The position numbers and the translations under genes were made by a program. This document shows positions 1 through 5,853 of a stretch of DNA of 5,953 bases, piece after piece. Source of the DNA: Candidatus Tayloriibacteriota bacterium (lineage in GTDB: Bacteria > Patescibacteriota > Minisyncoccia > Phycocordibacterales > PALSA-1337); contig JAPLZH010000040.1 of the NCBI GenBank assembly GCA_026395105.1, positions 1 to 5,953 of the forward strand, written 5' to 3'. Below the pieces are notes generated by a model, which was given only the letters and a program-made list of their open reading frames with translations, was not told where the DNA came from and ran no database searches. The stretch's first letter is position 1. Each line of letters opens with the position of its first letter.

Positions 1-34
1 TCCTAGCTTTAATTTCAATGTCAGTTAGTCTCAT
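1..34 (-). CDS. Possible 5' end of a gene leaving the left edge (partial, weak)
   Basis: An ATG on the minus strand at 34-32 opens a frame reading MRLTDIEIKAR before the window ends. Only 11 codons are visible. The N-terminus is reminiscent of small nucleotidyltransferases and of some integrases that begin with MRLT, but this is far too little to assign a family. No Shine-Dalgarno sequence precedes it, which is also true of every confident gene here. A six-codon mini-frame (MVEYMT) ends at 36-34 and shares one base with this ATG (TAATG), an arrangement that can couple translation but can also arise by chance. A competing plus-strand frame is open from 3 to 107. The gene lies downstream of pilB in the same direction, so it could be a further cotranscribed gene. 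Confidence 0.22.
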   Translation of the reverse strand, partial: MRLTDIEIKAR

Positions 35-163
35 TACGTCATGTATTCTACCATGGTGGCTAGATGAATACTTGTGTTGTTATACACAGTACCAGAAAGC
101 ACGATGACGGCTTACTTAAAAGGGGTGTGAGGGGTTACGATTTTTCTCATGTATATATAAAGA
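35..163. other. Non-coding stretch downstream of pilB
   Basis: No convincing gene, tRNA or intrinsic terminator is visible between the pilB stop and the possible gene start at 34. On the minus strand there is a -10-like TATAAC (84-79) without a matching -35, and a C-rich direct repeat CCCCT-CACA-CCCCT (about 135-121). With no terminator seen after pilB, transcription may continue leftward. Confidence 0.4.
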
Positions 164-1813
164 TTATTGTGGTATTACGACACGAATTAGTTCTTCTAAG
201 GTAGTGATTCCGTCTTTAACTTTATCTACTCCGTCTTCGAACATTGACTTAAATCCCTGTGTTCTAGCTACAGTCAGCACATCTTTAGTAGACGGACTTT
301 TACCGATTAAATCCTGAAGCTCCGGCGAAGTATTTATGAATTCAAAAACGCCAATGCGCCCACGATAACCTGTATGAGAACATGATTCGCAACCTTTGCC
401 TTTATAAAAAGTAAAGGACTTTCCAGTGAAATATTTACTGACTTCAGGACCGAATTTATCTATTTTTGCCTTAGTCATTTCATTACTAACTTTACATGAA
501 TCACAAATCTTACGAATAAGTCTCTGCGCAATGATTAATTCTATAGTAGAACCGACGAGGAATGGCTCTATTCCCATATCTATAAATCTCGGAATGGAAG
601 CTGAGGCGTTATTCGCATGGAAAGTAGAGAGCAAAAGGTGTCCAGTAAGTGCTGCATTTACCGCTATATCAGCAGTTTCGAGGTCTCTGATTTCTCCGAC
701 GAAGATAGTGTTAGGGTCCTGTCGAGTGATAGCGCGTAGTCCTTTTGCAAAAGTTAAATTAGTCTGAGTATTTACCTGAATCTGATTCACCCCTTCTATT
801 TTATACTCCACAGGATCTTCGATGGTGGTAATGTTCGTCTTTTTAGTATTTATAGTTTTAATAATAGAGTAAAGAGTGGTCGTTTTTCCGGAACCTGTGG
901 GACCAGTGACGAGAATCATTCCGAATGGTTTTTTTGCACTCTTCTCTATCTGTTCCTGTAAATCCTTCGAAAGACCGATGTCACTAAGTGTCAAATCACG
1001 TACGTATGAAGAGAGCACTCTAATAGCCACCTTTTCACCGTCTAGGGTAGGGACTATAGAAACTCGTAAATCTACTGGATGTGCAGAATTTTTAGAAACA
1101 TGTCGAATAGCACCATCCTGGGCGCTAAAGTGTTCGTCTATTCGAAGCTTCGCCTGGACCTTAAGGCGGTTCACAATATTCTCATAATATTCCTTTGGTA
1201 ATTCACCCGCATCATGAAGAATCCCGTCTATTCGAAATCTTATAACCACCTTATCCTCCTCTGGTTCACAGTGAATATCTGAGGTTTTTAAAAGCAAAGC
1301 GTCTTCGAAAATTTGATCTAGTATTTCTGGAGCTATTCTTTTCTTCGATTCTATGATTTTAGAAAATTTCGTTTTTAGGCCCTTCTGATAGGCCACGAAA
1401 ACTGAGTCTATTTCGTCCGGAAGTGAAAAGGTAATCTTAATTTCTTTATTTGGAAATAGAGTAGCTATATCCTTTTTCAAATCAAAATTTTCCGGATTAT
1501 CAGTAGCTATAACTACTTCTGAATCATTTTGACTAAAAACTATAGCGCGAAGCTTTTTTGCTAAATCTTCCGGAATTAAAAGGATTTGTTCCTTCGGTGG
1601 TAAATTAGCAGAAATATTTGAATAAGGAAGTTTGAAGGATTCTGCTATAGCCTGCCCGATAATATCAGTGCTCGTGACTCCTTCCATAAGCAAATATTCT
1701 ATAAGGGAGCCTCTATGTTCCTCGGTGTAGATTTTTGCCTTCTCTACATCTCCTTGTGTAATATAATTCCCTTCGAGTAAAGTTTTTAGTATTATATCTT
1801 GATCAAATTTCAT
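164..1813 (-). CDS. pilB: Type IV pilus assembly ATPase, PilB/GspE family
   Basis: This 549-residue protein is the cytoplasmic hexameric motor ATPase that drives pilin assembly at the pilus base. Residues about 10-145 match the N-terminal MshEN/T2SSE_N region of assembly ATPases, which PilT-type retraction ATPases lack. The catalytic core carries Walker A GPTGSGKTT (304-312), an Asp box TTIEDPVEY (329-337), Walker B with GEIRD (373-377, Glu374) and a His box with His392 and His399. Two CxxC pairs (C437/C440 and C475/C478) form the zinc-binding motif typical of PilB/GspE. Length is normal, and all key residues are present. The ATG at 1813 lies 12 bp after the response-regulator stop, so the two are probably cotranscribed. 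No Shine-Dalgarno sequence is seen. Choosing pilB over gspE is inference: no other secretion or pilus gene is visible, and Patescibacteria usually carry type IV pili rather than type II secretion. Confidence 0.93.
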   Translation of the reverse strand: MKFDQDIILKTLLEGNYITQGDVEKAKIYTEEHRGSLIEYLLMEGVTSTDIIGQAIAESFKLPYSNISANLPPKEQILLIPEDLAKKLRAIVFSQNDSEVVIATDNPENFDLKKDIATLFPNKEIKITFSLPDEIDSVFVAYQKGLKTKFSKIIESKKRIAPEILDQIFEDALLLKTSDIHCEPEEDKVVIRFRIDGILHDAGELPKEYYENIVNRLKVQAKLRIDEHFSAQDGAIRHVSKNSAHPVDLRVSIVPTLDGEKVAIRVLSSYVRDLTLSDIGLSKDLQEQIEKSAKKPFGMILVTGPTGSGKTTTLYSIIKTINTKKTNITTIEDPVEYKIEGVNQIQVNTQTNLTFAKGLRAITRQDPNTIFVGEIRDLETADIAVNAALTGHLLLSTFHANNASASIPRFIDMGIEPFLVGSTIELIIAQRLIRKICDSCKVSNEMTKAKIDKFGPEVSKYFTGKSFTFYKGKGCESCSHTGYRGRIGVFEFINTSPELQDLIGKSPSTKDVLTVARTQGFKSMFEDGVDKVKDGITTLEELIRVVIPQ

Positions 1814-1825
1814 ATCTTATTTATA

Positions 1826-2203
1826 TTAAGTGGTCTCTAATATTTGCTTAATCCTTTCGACAACAGTAGTAATCGGTGTATCAGATTTAATGTAAAAATC
1901 AGAAGCACCGAGTGCACGTACCCGCTTTTCATCTTCGGACTGACTTAGATTAGTTAAAACTATTACCGGAATTTTAAGCTTTTTATCACTTAGTGTTTGT
2001 AATACCTGAAAGCCGTCGAATTTCGGCATGAGCATATCACAGATAATAAGTGAAAAATTATTTTTTTCTATAAGAGAAATCACCCCTTCACCGTTAGAAG
2101 AAGTTATAACTTCAAAACCTTCATGGACCAGCTTAAGCTCTAGCGCCCTAGCTAATGGCTTTTCATCTTCCAGAACTAAAATTTTCTTTTTCTTCGATTC
2201 CAT
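1826..2203 (-). CDS. Single-domain (CheY-like) response regulator
   Basis: A 125-residue receiver domain with no output domain. The phosphorylation site is complete: acidic pair Glu12-Asp13 in VLEDE, phosphoacceptor Asp56 in IICDMLMPKFDG, switch Thr84 in VIVLTN and invariant Lys106 in FYIKSD, with Tyr104 beside it as a likely aromatic switch residue. With no DNA-binding domain it should act by protein contact, as CheY, PilG and PilH do. No histidine kinase is visible in the window. It stops 12 bp before pilB and has a good candidate promoter just upstream, so control of the pilus motor or of twitching is a reasonable inference but is not shown by the sequence. The ATG at 2203 is the only sensible start, since an in-frame TAG lies just upstream. 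A GGAG sits 17 nt upstream, too far for a normal ribosome binding site. Confidence 0.93.
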   Translation of the reverse strand: MESKKKKILVLEDEKPLARALELKLVHEGFEVITSSNGEGVISLIEKNNFSLIICDMLMPKFDGFQVLQTLSDKKLKIPVIVLTNLSQSEDEKRVRALGASDFYIKSDTPITTVVERIKQILETT

Positions 2204-2239
2204 GAGCTAAAAATTTTGTACTCCGAAAATCATAAATAT

Positions 2240-2258
2240 GCCATTATAATAACATGGC
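2240..2258 (-). promoter_or_regulatory. Candidate promoter of the regulator-pilB unit with dyad over the -10
   Basis: The minus strand carries a consensus -10 TATAAT at 2248-2243, which would start RNA near 2236 and give a leader of about 33 nt before the regulator ATG. No good -35 lies 16-18 bp upstream; a T-rich stretch (TCTTTTCTTTTT) occupies that place. The -10 lies inside the inverted repeat GCCAT-N9-ATGGC (arms 2240-2244 and 2254-2258), which could be an operator or a short hairpin. The hexamer is the only promoter evidence, so this is moderate to weak. Confidence 0.45.
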
Positions 2259-2270
2259 CTAAAAAGAAAA

Positions 2271-2286
2271 GACATGTATATAAGTC
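2271..2286 (-). other. Imperfect palindrome before a T-rich tract (weak terminator or operator)
   Basis: GACATGTATATAAGTC reads nearly the same on both strands (12 of 16 positions symmetric). On the minus strand it lies 8 bp after the stop of the 77-residue gene and is followed by TTTTCTTTTT. That could make a weak intrinsic terminator separating the serS-ftsQ unit from the regulator-pilB unit. The stem is AT-rich and interrupted, so efficient termination is doubtful. Confidence 0.22.
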
Positions 2287-2294
2287 GGAAAAGT

Positions 2295-2528
2295 CTACTG
2301 CCCCATGATTTTCCTGAGCTCCGTCTGATACTTTTTCATAACCTCAATGCTCGCCTCCATCTGCCCTTTTCCCTGCTTTACCTTTGCCTGAGTTTCTTCA
2401 GCGATTTTAGTGAAAATATCTGGATTTTCCTCAACTAACTTTATTATTCGGTCTTGTTCAGCAGGCGGCATGCCCTTTAGCTGTTTTTTGACCATTTGCT
2501 TCATTAAAAAATTTTTAAATATAGACAT
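2295..2528 (-). CDS. Small conserved-looking helical protein, function unknown
   Basis: A 77-residue, lysine- and glutamate-rich protein that I do not recognise. It begins with a short amphipathic stretch (MSIFKNFLMKQMVKKQ). A MPPAEQDRI turn follows at about 20-28, then two or three predicted helices, KLVEENPDIFTKIAEET (30-46) and QMEASIEVMKKYQTELRKI (56-74). No cysteine, transmembrane segment or signal peptide is seen. The even charge pattern and lack of low-complexity sequence suggest a real small folded or coiled-coil protein, possibly membrane-associated through the N-terminal amphipathic helix. It follows the ftsQ-like gene by 31 bp, so it is probably cotranscribed with serS and ftsQ. 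Then comes a 91-bp gap holding the regulator promoter. No Shine-Dalgarno sequence precedes the ATG. Coding status is fairly likely; function cannot be assigned. Confidence 0.72.
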   Translation of the reverse strand: MSIFKNFLMKQMVKKQLKGMPPAEQDRIIKLVEENPDIFTKIAEETQAKVKQGKGQMEASIEVMKKYQTELRKIMGQ

Positions 2529-2559
2529 ACTAGAAATGTATCAAAGAATTCGCTTTTAT

Positions 2560-3528
2560 TCAAATTTTCTTAAGGTCTTTTGAGGTTTCCTGCCATTTAA
2601 ATATAATATTTTTACCGAAGCGTATATCCACGTATTCAAGTTTTTTTGCTAATAGTGGTGTTAAGCCCGCACTCATTCCATACTCTTTAAGAGTAGCGAC
2701 GAAATTCGAAAGGGCTTTTGTAAAATCAGTTCTGTCATCCATTAAGATATAAAAGACATTGTTTTTATATACAGAGTGAAATACATATACGCCTTCTGCG
2801 TCATATGAGATGTCCTTAACAGTGATCCCATTATTTTTTATAGATTTTACAAAATTATCAAAATCTACGATTTTTTCTGCGACTGGTATTCTTTGCCCTA
2901 TAGGAGTTTCTACGGTAGTCGAGGCAAAGGAAATCGGGCCATTTATGATTAAAAATACTGAATTAGAAAAAACTGGTGCCTCTGAGAAAACCAAACCACT
3001 TTTATTAACATAAAAGCATGAAACATTCTTAAAATCATTTGATACTGTAATAACGGTGTTTGTCGCATTATCGTTTTGAACATTTTCTTCTACTTTTTCC
3101 TCGTCTGTCGTAATCTTTCCATCACACCATAAAGCAAAGGGTTCTTCCTCTGTAATATTTGCATTTATTATATAGCCCTTCGACTGATTATTCGGCGAAA
3201 GGCTAATATCCACATCTTTTATGGCGACATTCGAGTCTATAATAGACTTTTTTATCTGCATTTTCGGATAGACTAATGTAAATGATTTTGGAACTACTAG
3301 TGCGTATGAGCCATAGAGCGCCTCTGAAATCACCTTTTTTATCTTTTCTGAATCTGTGATTTTAGTTCCGCCGACAGTCACTCCATCAATGCCGAAAATC
3401 TCTAGATGTGTCAGATAAATAGCCCCGGCCACACATAAAATGCAAAAAATGCAGAGAGAAACCGCTTTAATTATAGCGATCCTTCTTTTTCTTTTTGCAT
3501 AAGAATTTGAAACTAAGCTTCTTGGCAT
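2560..3528 (-). CDS. ftsQ: FtsQ/DivIB-like cell division protein
   Basis: A 322-residue bitopic membrane protein. A short basic cytoplasmic tail (KRKRR, 12-16) precedes one transmembrane helix at about 17-40. The extracytoplasmic part starts with a POTRA-like region (about 44-125, beginning IFGIDGVTVGG). A middle FtsQ-type region contains EEEPFALWC (127-135) and CFYVNKSGLVF (171-181), and the C-terminal KKLEYVDIRFGKNIIFKW (295-312) is the hallmark FtsQ closing strand (LEYVDLRFG in many relatives). FtsQ links early and late divisome proteins and binds FtsB/FtsL. An acidic, probably disordered insert lies at 140-158. Two lone extracytoplasmic cysteines, C135 and C171, could form a disulfide. 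The ATG directly follows the serS stop (TAAATG), which suggests translational coupling. The gene ends in TGA. Primary sequence is divergent, so the family call rests on architecture and the C-terminal motif. Confidence 0.72.
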   Translation of the reverse strand: MPRSLVSNSYAKRKRRIAIIKAVSLCIFCILCVAGAIYLTHLEIFGIDGVTVGGTKITDSEKIKKVISEALYGSYALVVPKSFTLVYPKMQIKKSIIDSNVAIKDVDISLSPNNQSKGYIINANITEEEPFALWCDGKITTDEEKVEENVQNDNATNTVITVSNDFKNVSCFYVNKSGLVFSEAPVFSNSVFLIINGPISFASTTVETPIGQRIPVAEKIVDFDNFVKSIKNNGITVKDISYDAEGVYVFHSVYKNNVFYILMDDRTDFTKALSNFVATLKEYGMSAGLTPLLAKKLEYVDIRFGKNIIFKWQETSKDLKKI

Positions 3529-4803
3529 TTAAACATTTGCTTTACCTAAAACATCTTTGCCGATATATTTTTTAAGAACTTCAGGGACTTTTATAGTGCC
3601 GTCTGCCTGCTGATAATTTTCGACGACCGGTATGAGGAAGCGCGGAGTGGCTGAGGCTGTGTTATTAAGAGAATGAACGAATTTCATCTTTCCATCATCA
3701 TCTTTATAGCGAATATTTAGACGGCGTGCTTGAAAATCATGGAAATATGAGGATGAATGAGTCTCGCCATATCCGTTTTTCGAAGGCGTCCAGGCCTCAA
3801 TGTCATACTTCTTCACCTGTGCCTGCCCGAGGTCTCCACCACAGTTTACGACTACATGATACGGGATATTTAAACTTTGCAAAAATTCCTCAGCGTTCTT
3901 CGTAATCTCTTCGTGGAAGGCTACACTCTGTTCATGACTGGCTTCACAGAGAACTAGCTGTTCGAACTTTGTAAATTCATGAACTCGGTAAATTCCTTTT
4001 ACATCTTTTCCATGGCTTCCGATTTCCCTTCTGAAACATGGAGAAAAAGCCATGAATTTTCTAGGCAAAGATTTTTTATCGAGGATTTCGTCGTAATAAT
4101 ACATCATTGCAGCCACTTCACCTGTGCCCGCTAGATAAAGATCGTCCTGAGTTTTATAAATATCATCTTCGCCGGCTGGAATGTATCCTGTTCCGACTAA
4201 AGCTTCTCTTTTAACGAGGGACGGAACTATCATTGGAGAAAAGCCTCTCTTTGTAAAAAATTCTAGTGCATACTGCCAAAGGGCCATGTCTAGTAAGACC
4301 GCATCATTTTTTAAGACATATCCTCTGAAACCGGCGATTTTAGTACCACGCTCAAAATCCACCATGTCGTTCTTCTCCATGAGTACTACGTGATCTAGTG
4401 GAGTGAAGTCGAATTTCGGAATCTCTCCCCAGTTCCGTATCTCTCTATTTTCTTTATCACTTTTGCCATCAGGAACAGAAATATCAGGAATATTTGGCAC
4501 GCGAATCATTAAGCCCTGCCATTCTTTCATTACTTTCTGTAACTCGGCATCCTCCTTTTGCATACTTTCCTTTACGGCTTTCATAGAGGTGAGCATTCCT
4601 TCTTTTTCTTCGGGTGTGCCAGCCTGAACTATTTTCTGACTCACTGCATTTTGCTCTGCGCGCTTCTTTTCTATAGAGCTCGTGAGTTCTCTTCTCTTAT
4701 CATCGGCTGATATTAGCTCGGATACGTTAAAATCAATACTCTTTTTCTTAGCCGCTAGGTCTATAAGATCCTTATTTTCCCGTATGAATTTAATATCCAA
4801 CAT
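3529..4803 (-). CDS. serS: Seryl-tRNA synthetase
   Basis: This class II enzyme charges tRNA-Ser (and tRNA-Sec where present) with serine in the cytoplasm. Its 424 residues are the normal bacterial length. Residues about 1-100 form the N-terminal domain with a long helical hairpin, rich in Lys/Glu (about 33-95), which grips the long variable arm of tRNA-Ser. The catalytic core shows the serine-binding TGE (227-229), motif 2 with FRRE (257-260) and HEFTKFEQ (275-282), and motif 3 with NNTASATPR (380-388, Arg388) leading into FLIPVVENYQQ. The motif 3 wording follows the Thermus-type variant rather than the NGSGLAVGR form, so it is not a defect. It is the first gene of the leftward cluster, with a candidate promoter in the spacer shared with dprA. 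The ATG at 4803 gives the standard MLDIKFIRE start; no Shine-Dalgarno sequence precedes it. Confidence 0.97.
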   Translation of the reverse strand: MLDIKFIRENKDLIDLAAKKKSIDFNVSELISADDKRRELTSSIEKKRAEQNAVSQKIVQAGTPEEKEGMLTSMKAVKESMQKEDAELQKVMKEWQGLMIRVPNIPDISVPDGKSDKENREIRNWGEIPKFDFTPLDHVVLMEKNDMVDFERGTKIAGFRGYVLKNDAVLLDMALWQYALEFFTKRGFSPMIVPSLVKREALVGTGYIPAGEDDIYKTQDDLYLAGTGEVAAMMYYYDEILDKKSLPRKFMAFSPCFRREIGSHGKDVKGIYRVHEFTKFEQLVLCEASHEQSVAFHEEITKNAEEFLQSLNIPYHVVVNCGGDLGQAQVKKYDIEAWTPSKNGYGETHSSSYFHDFQARRLNIRYKDDDGKMKFVHSLNNTASATPRFLIPVVENYQQADGTIKVPEVLKKYIGKDVLGKANV

Positions 4804-4842
4804 ATATTTATGAAATTTTAATAAAAATTTTATCTTTTCTTT

Positions 4843-4862
4843 AGAACTTTTTTATAAGTTCT
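4843..4862. repeat. Perfect 7-bp inverted repeat in the serS leader
   Basis: AGAACTT (4843-4849) and AAGTTCT (4856-4862) are separated by 6 bp. In the predicted serS transcript this is a short hairpin about 40 nt before the start codon. For dprA it lies upstream of the -10, in the -35 region, so it could instead be a protein-binding operator acting on both genes. No U-tract follows on the serS strand, which argues against a terminator or attenuator. Confidence 0.5.
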
Positions 4863-4876
4863 TTATCACCGATCTA

Positions 4877-4886
4877 TATAATTATA
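4877..4886. promoter_or_regulatory. Symmetric divergent -10 shared by serS and dprA
   Basis: The 10-bp palindrome TATAATTATA provides a perfect -10 hexamer on each strand: plus 4877-4882 toward dprA and minus 4886-4881 toward serS. It would give a dprA leader of about 18 nt and a serS leader of about 70 nt containing the 4843-4862 hairpin. No convincing -35 is seen for either direction. Secondary -10-like hexamers TATAGT (4883-4888) and TATAGC (4888-4893) could serve dprA with an even shorter leader. Confidence 0.5.
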
Positions 4887-4906
4887 GTATAGCAAATAGA
4901 TAAAAT

Positions 4907-5818
4907 ATGACCATTATTAATGATGATGAAAATTTAATGCGGAAAATTCAGCCTGCGGAATTCCCAGGGCTCTTAATGAATATTCCGAAGGAAGAGATGC
5001 CCGAGTCTTTATGGATGAGAGGCGTTAGACCGCCTATGGATTATAAATACGTATGTATAGTGGGTTCGCGTGCGCCGTCTCCTTATGGTAAAGAGGTTTG
5101 TCGTATGCTTTTAGAGGGACTACGGGGGCTACCTATAGTTATAGTATCTGGCTTAGCTATTGGCATAGACAGCCTAGCTCATAAATGCGCTTTAGAATTT
5201 GGTTTGAAGACTATAGCTTTTCCAGGCTCTGGTTTAAATCATAATATTCTTTACCCTAAACATAGTTTACGTTTAGCTGAGGACATTTTAGATGCAGGAG
5301 GGGCATTGTTTTCTGAATTTTCGCCAGAACGGCGAGCCGAACCGTACATGTTTCCGCAGAGAAATCGTCTAATGGCCGGAACTTCTCATCTTTCTATAGT
5401 TATAGAGGCAAAAGAAAAATCAGGCTCTCTTATCACCACTAAATTCGCCACGAATTATTTTCGTGATGTAGGTGCCGTTCCTGGGTCTGTCTTTTCACAC
5501 CTGTCCGCCGGTCCTCATTTGCTTTTATCAGTCTGTGCAAATCCTATTCGGAATTCGGGGGACATTATTGCACTGCTCGGATTAGACACATACATCAGCG
5601 AAACTGAAAAGTTTAAATACTCCGATGACGTCGAAGAATATGAAGATTTATCACCAGATGAACTCCTAATAATTAAGTCGGCCAAATTAACATCCAAAAA
5701 AGACGAAATTATCAGAGACTCCACCCTTTCCCCCTCCCGTGCTTCAGTAGCTATTAGTCTTTTGCTTATCAAAGAAATACTTACAGAGGAGGAAGGAAAT
5801 CTATTTTTAAAGAAATAA
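4907..5818 (+). CDS. dprA: DNA-processing protein DprA (Smf)
   Basis: DprA binds single-stranded DNA entering by natural transformation, protects it and loads RecA on it. The 303-residue protein has the Rossmann-like DprA core: VCIVGSRAPSPYG (49-61), VSGLAIGIDSLAH (80-92), FPGSGLNHNILYP (105-117), SEFSP (136-140), FPQRNRLMAG (149-158), SGSLITT (172-178) and VPGS (191-194). Residues about 249-303 resemble the C-terminal winged-helix DprA domain. It lacks an N-terminal SAM/HhH domain, so it is shorter than the 360-380-residue homologues; short forms are common and this need not be a truncation. The ATG at 4907 has no Shine-Dalgarno sequence; a later in-frame ATG (4937, Met11) is possible, since residues 1-10 are not conserved-looking. 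It diverges from serS and converges on a minus-strand terminator that starts 3 bp after its TAA. DprA is also found in non-competent bacteria. Confidence 0.95.
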   Translation: MTIINDDENLMRKIQPAEFPGLLMNIPKEEMPESLWMRGVRPPMDYKYVCIVGSRAPSPYGKEVCRMLLEGLRGLPIVIVSGLAIGIDSLAHKCALEFGLKTIAFPGSGLNHNILYPKHSLRLAEDILDAGGALFSEFSPERRAEPYMFPQRNRLMAGTSHLSIVIEAKEKSGSLITTKFATNYFRDVGAVPGSVFSHLSAGPHLLLSVCANPIRNSGDIIALLGLDTYISETEKFKYSDDVEEYEDLSPDELLIIKSAKLTSKKDEIIRDSTLSPSRASVAISLLLIKEILTEEEGNLFLKK

Positions 5819-5853
5819 AAAGTGCACACCCTAGCCGAAGCTTTGGTGTGCAC
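5811..5853 (-). terminator. Strong intrinsic terminator read on the minus strand
   Basis: On the minus strand GTGCACACC (5853-5845) pairs perfectly with GGTGTGCAC (5830-5822). Inside, after a 2x2 internal loop, AGC pairs with GCT around TTCG, giving the very stable cUUCGg tetraloop. The stem is followed at once by TTTTTATTTC (5821-5812). This is a textbook Rho-independent terminator for a transcript arriving from the right edge. On the plus strand the same hairpin starts 3 bp after the dprA stop and is followed by the moderately T-rich CTGTCTTTG, so it may also end dprA transcripts, less efficiently. Confidence 0.88.

Noticed and set aside
3..107. Plus-strand frame open from the left edge to TGA at 105-107, somewhat hydrophobic, as a possible 3' end of a gene.
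   Set aside because: Only about 34 residues, no recognisable motif, and a competing minus-strand start overlaps it. It cannot be supported without sequence to the left.
121..135. Two GGGG tracts (AGGGGTGTGAGGGG) as a G-quadruplex or strong ribosome binding site.
   Set aside because: A quadruplex needs four G-tracts and only two are present, and no plus-strand gene follows at a suitable distance.
426..1187. Plus-strand frames (426-767 and 876-1187) antisense to pilB.
   Set aside because: They mirror the conserved Walker A, Walker B and His-box coding of PilB and have no independent motif or start signal.
2560..2562. TGA at the ftsQ end as a possible Gly codon (alternative code of some CPR lineages).
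   Set aside because: Reading through would add only a handful of residues past the family's normal C-terminus, and no gene here needs TGA as sense to stay open.
3640..3664. SerRS motif 3 reads NNTASATPR rather than the NGSGLAVGR often seen in bacteria, suggesting a changed active site.
   Set aside because: The same NNTA-ATPR wording, as I recall it, occurs in the Thermus-type enzyme, and the essential Arg is kept. This is a known subtype, not an anomaly.
5515..5853. Minus-strand 112-codon frame overlapping the dprA 3' half.
   Set aside because: It lies antisense to a strongly conserved DprA coding sequence, starts inside the terminator hairpin, and has low-complexity Ser-rich content typical of a shadow frame.
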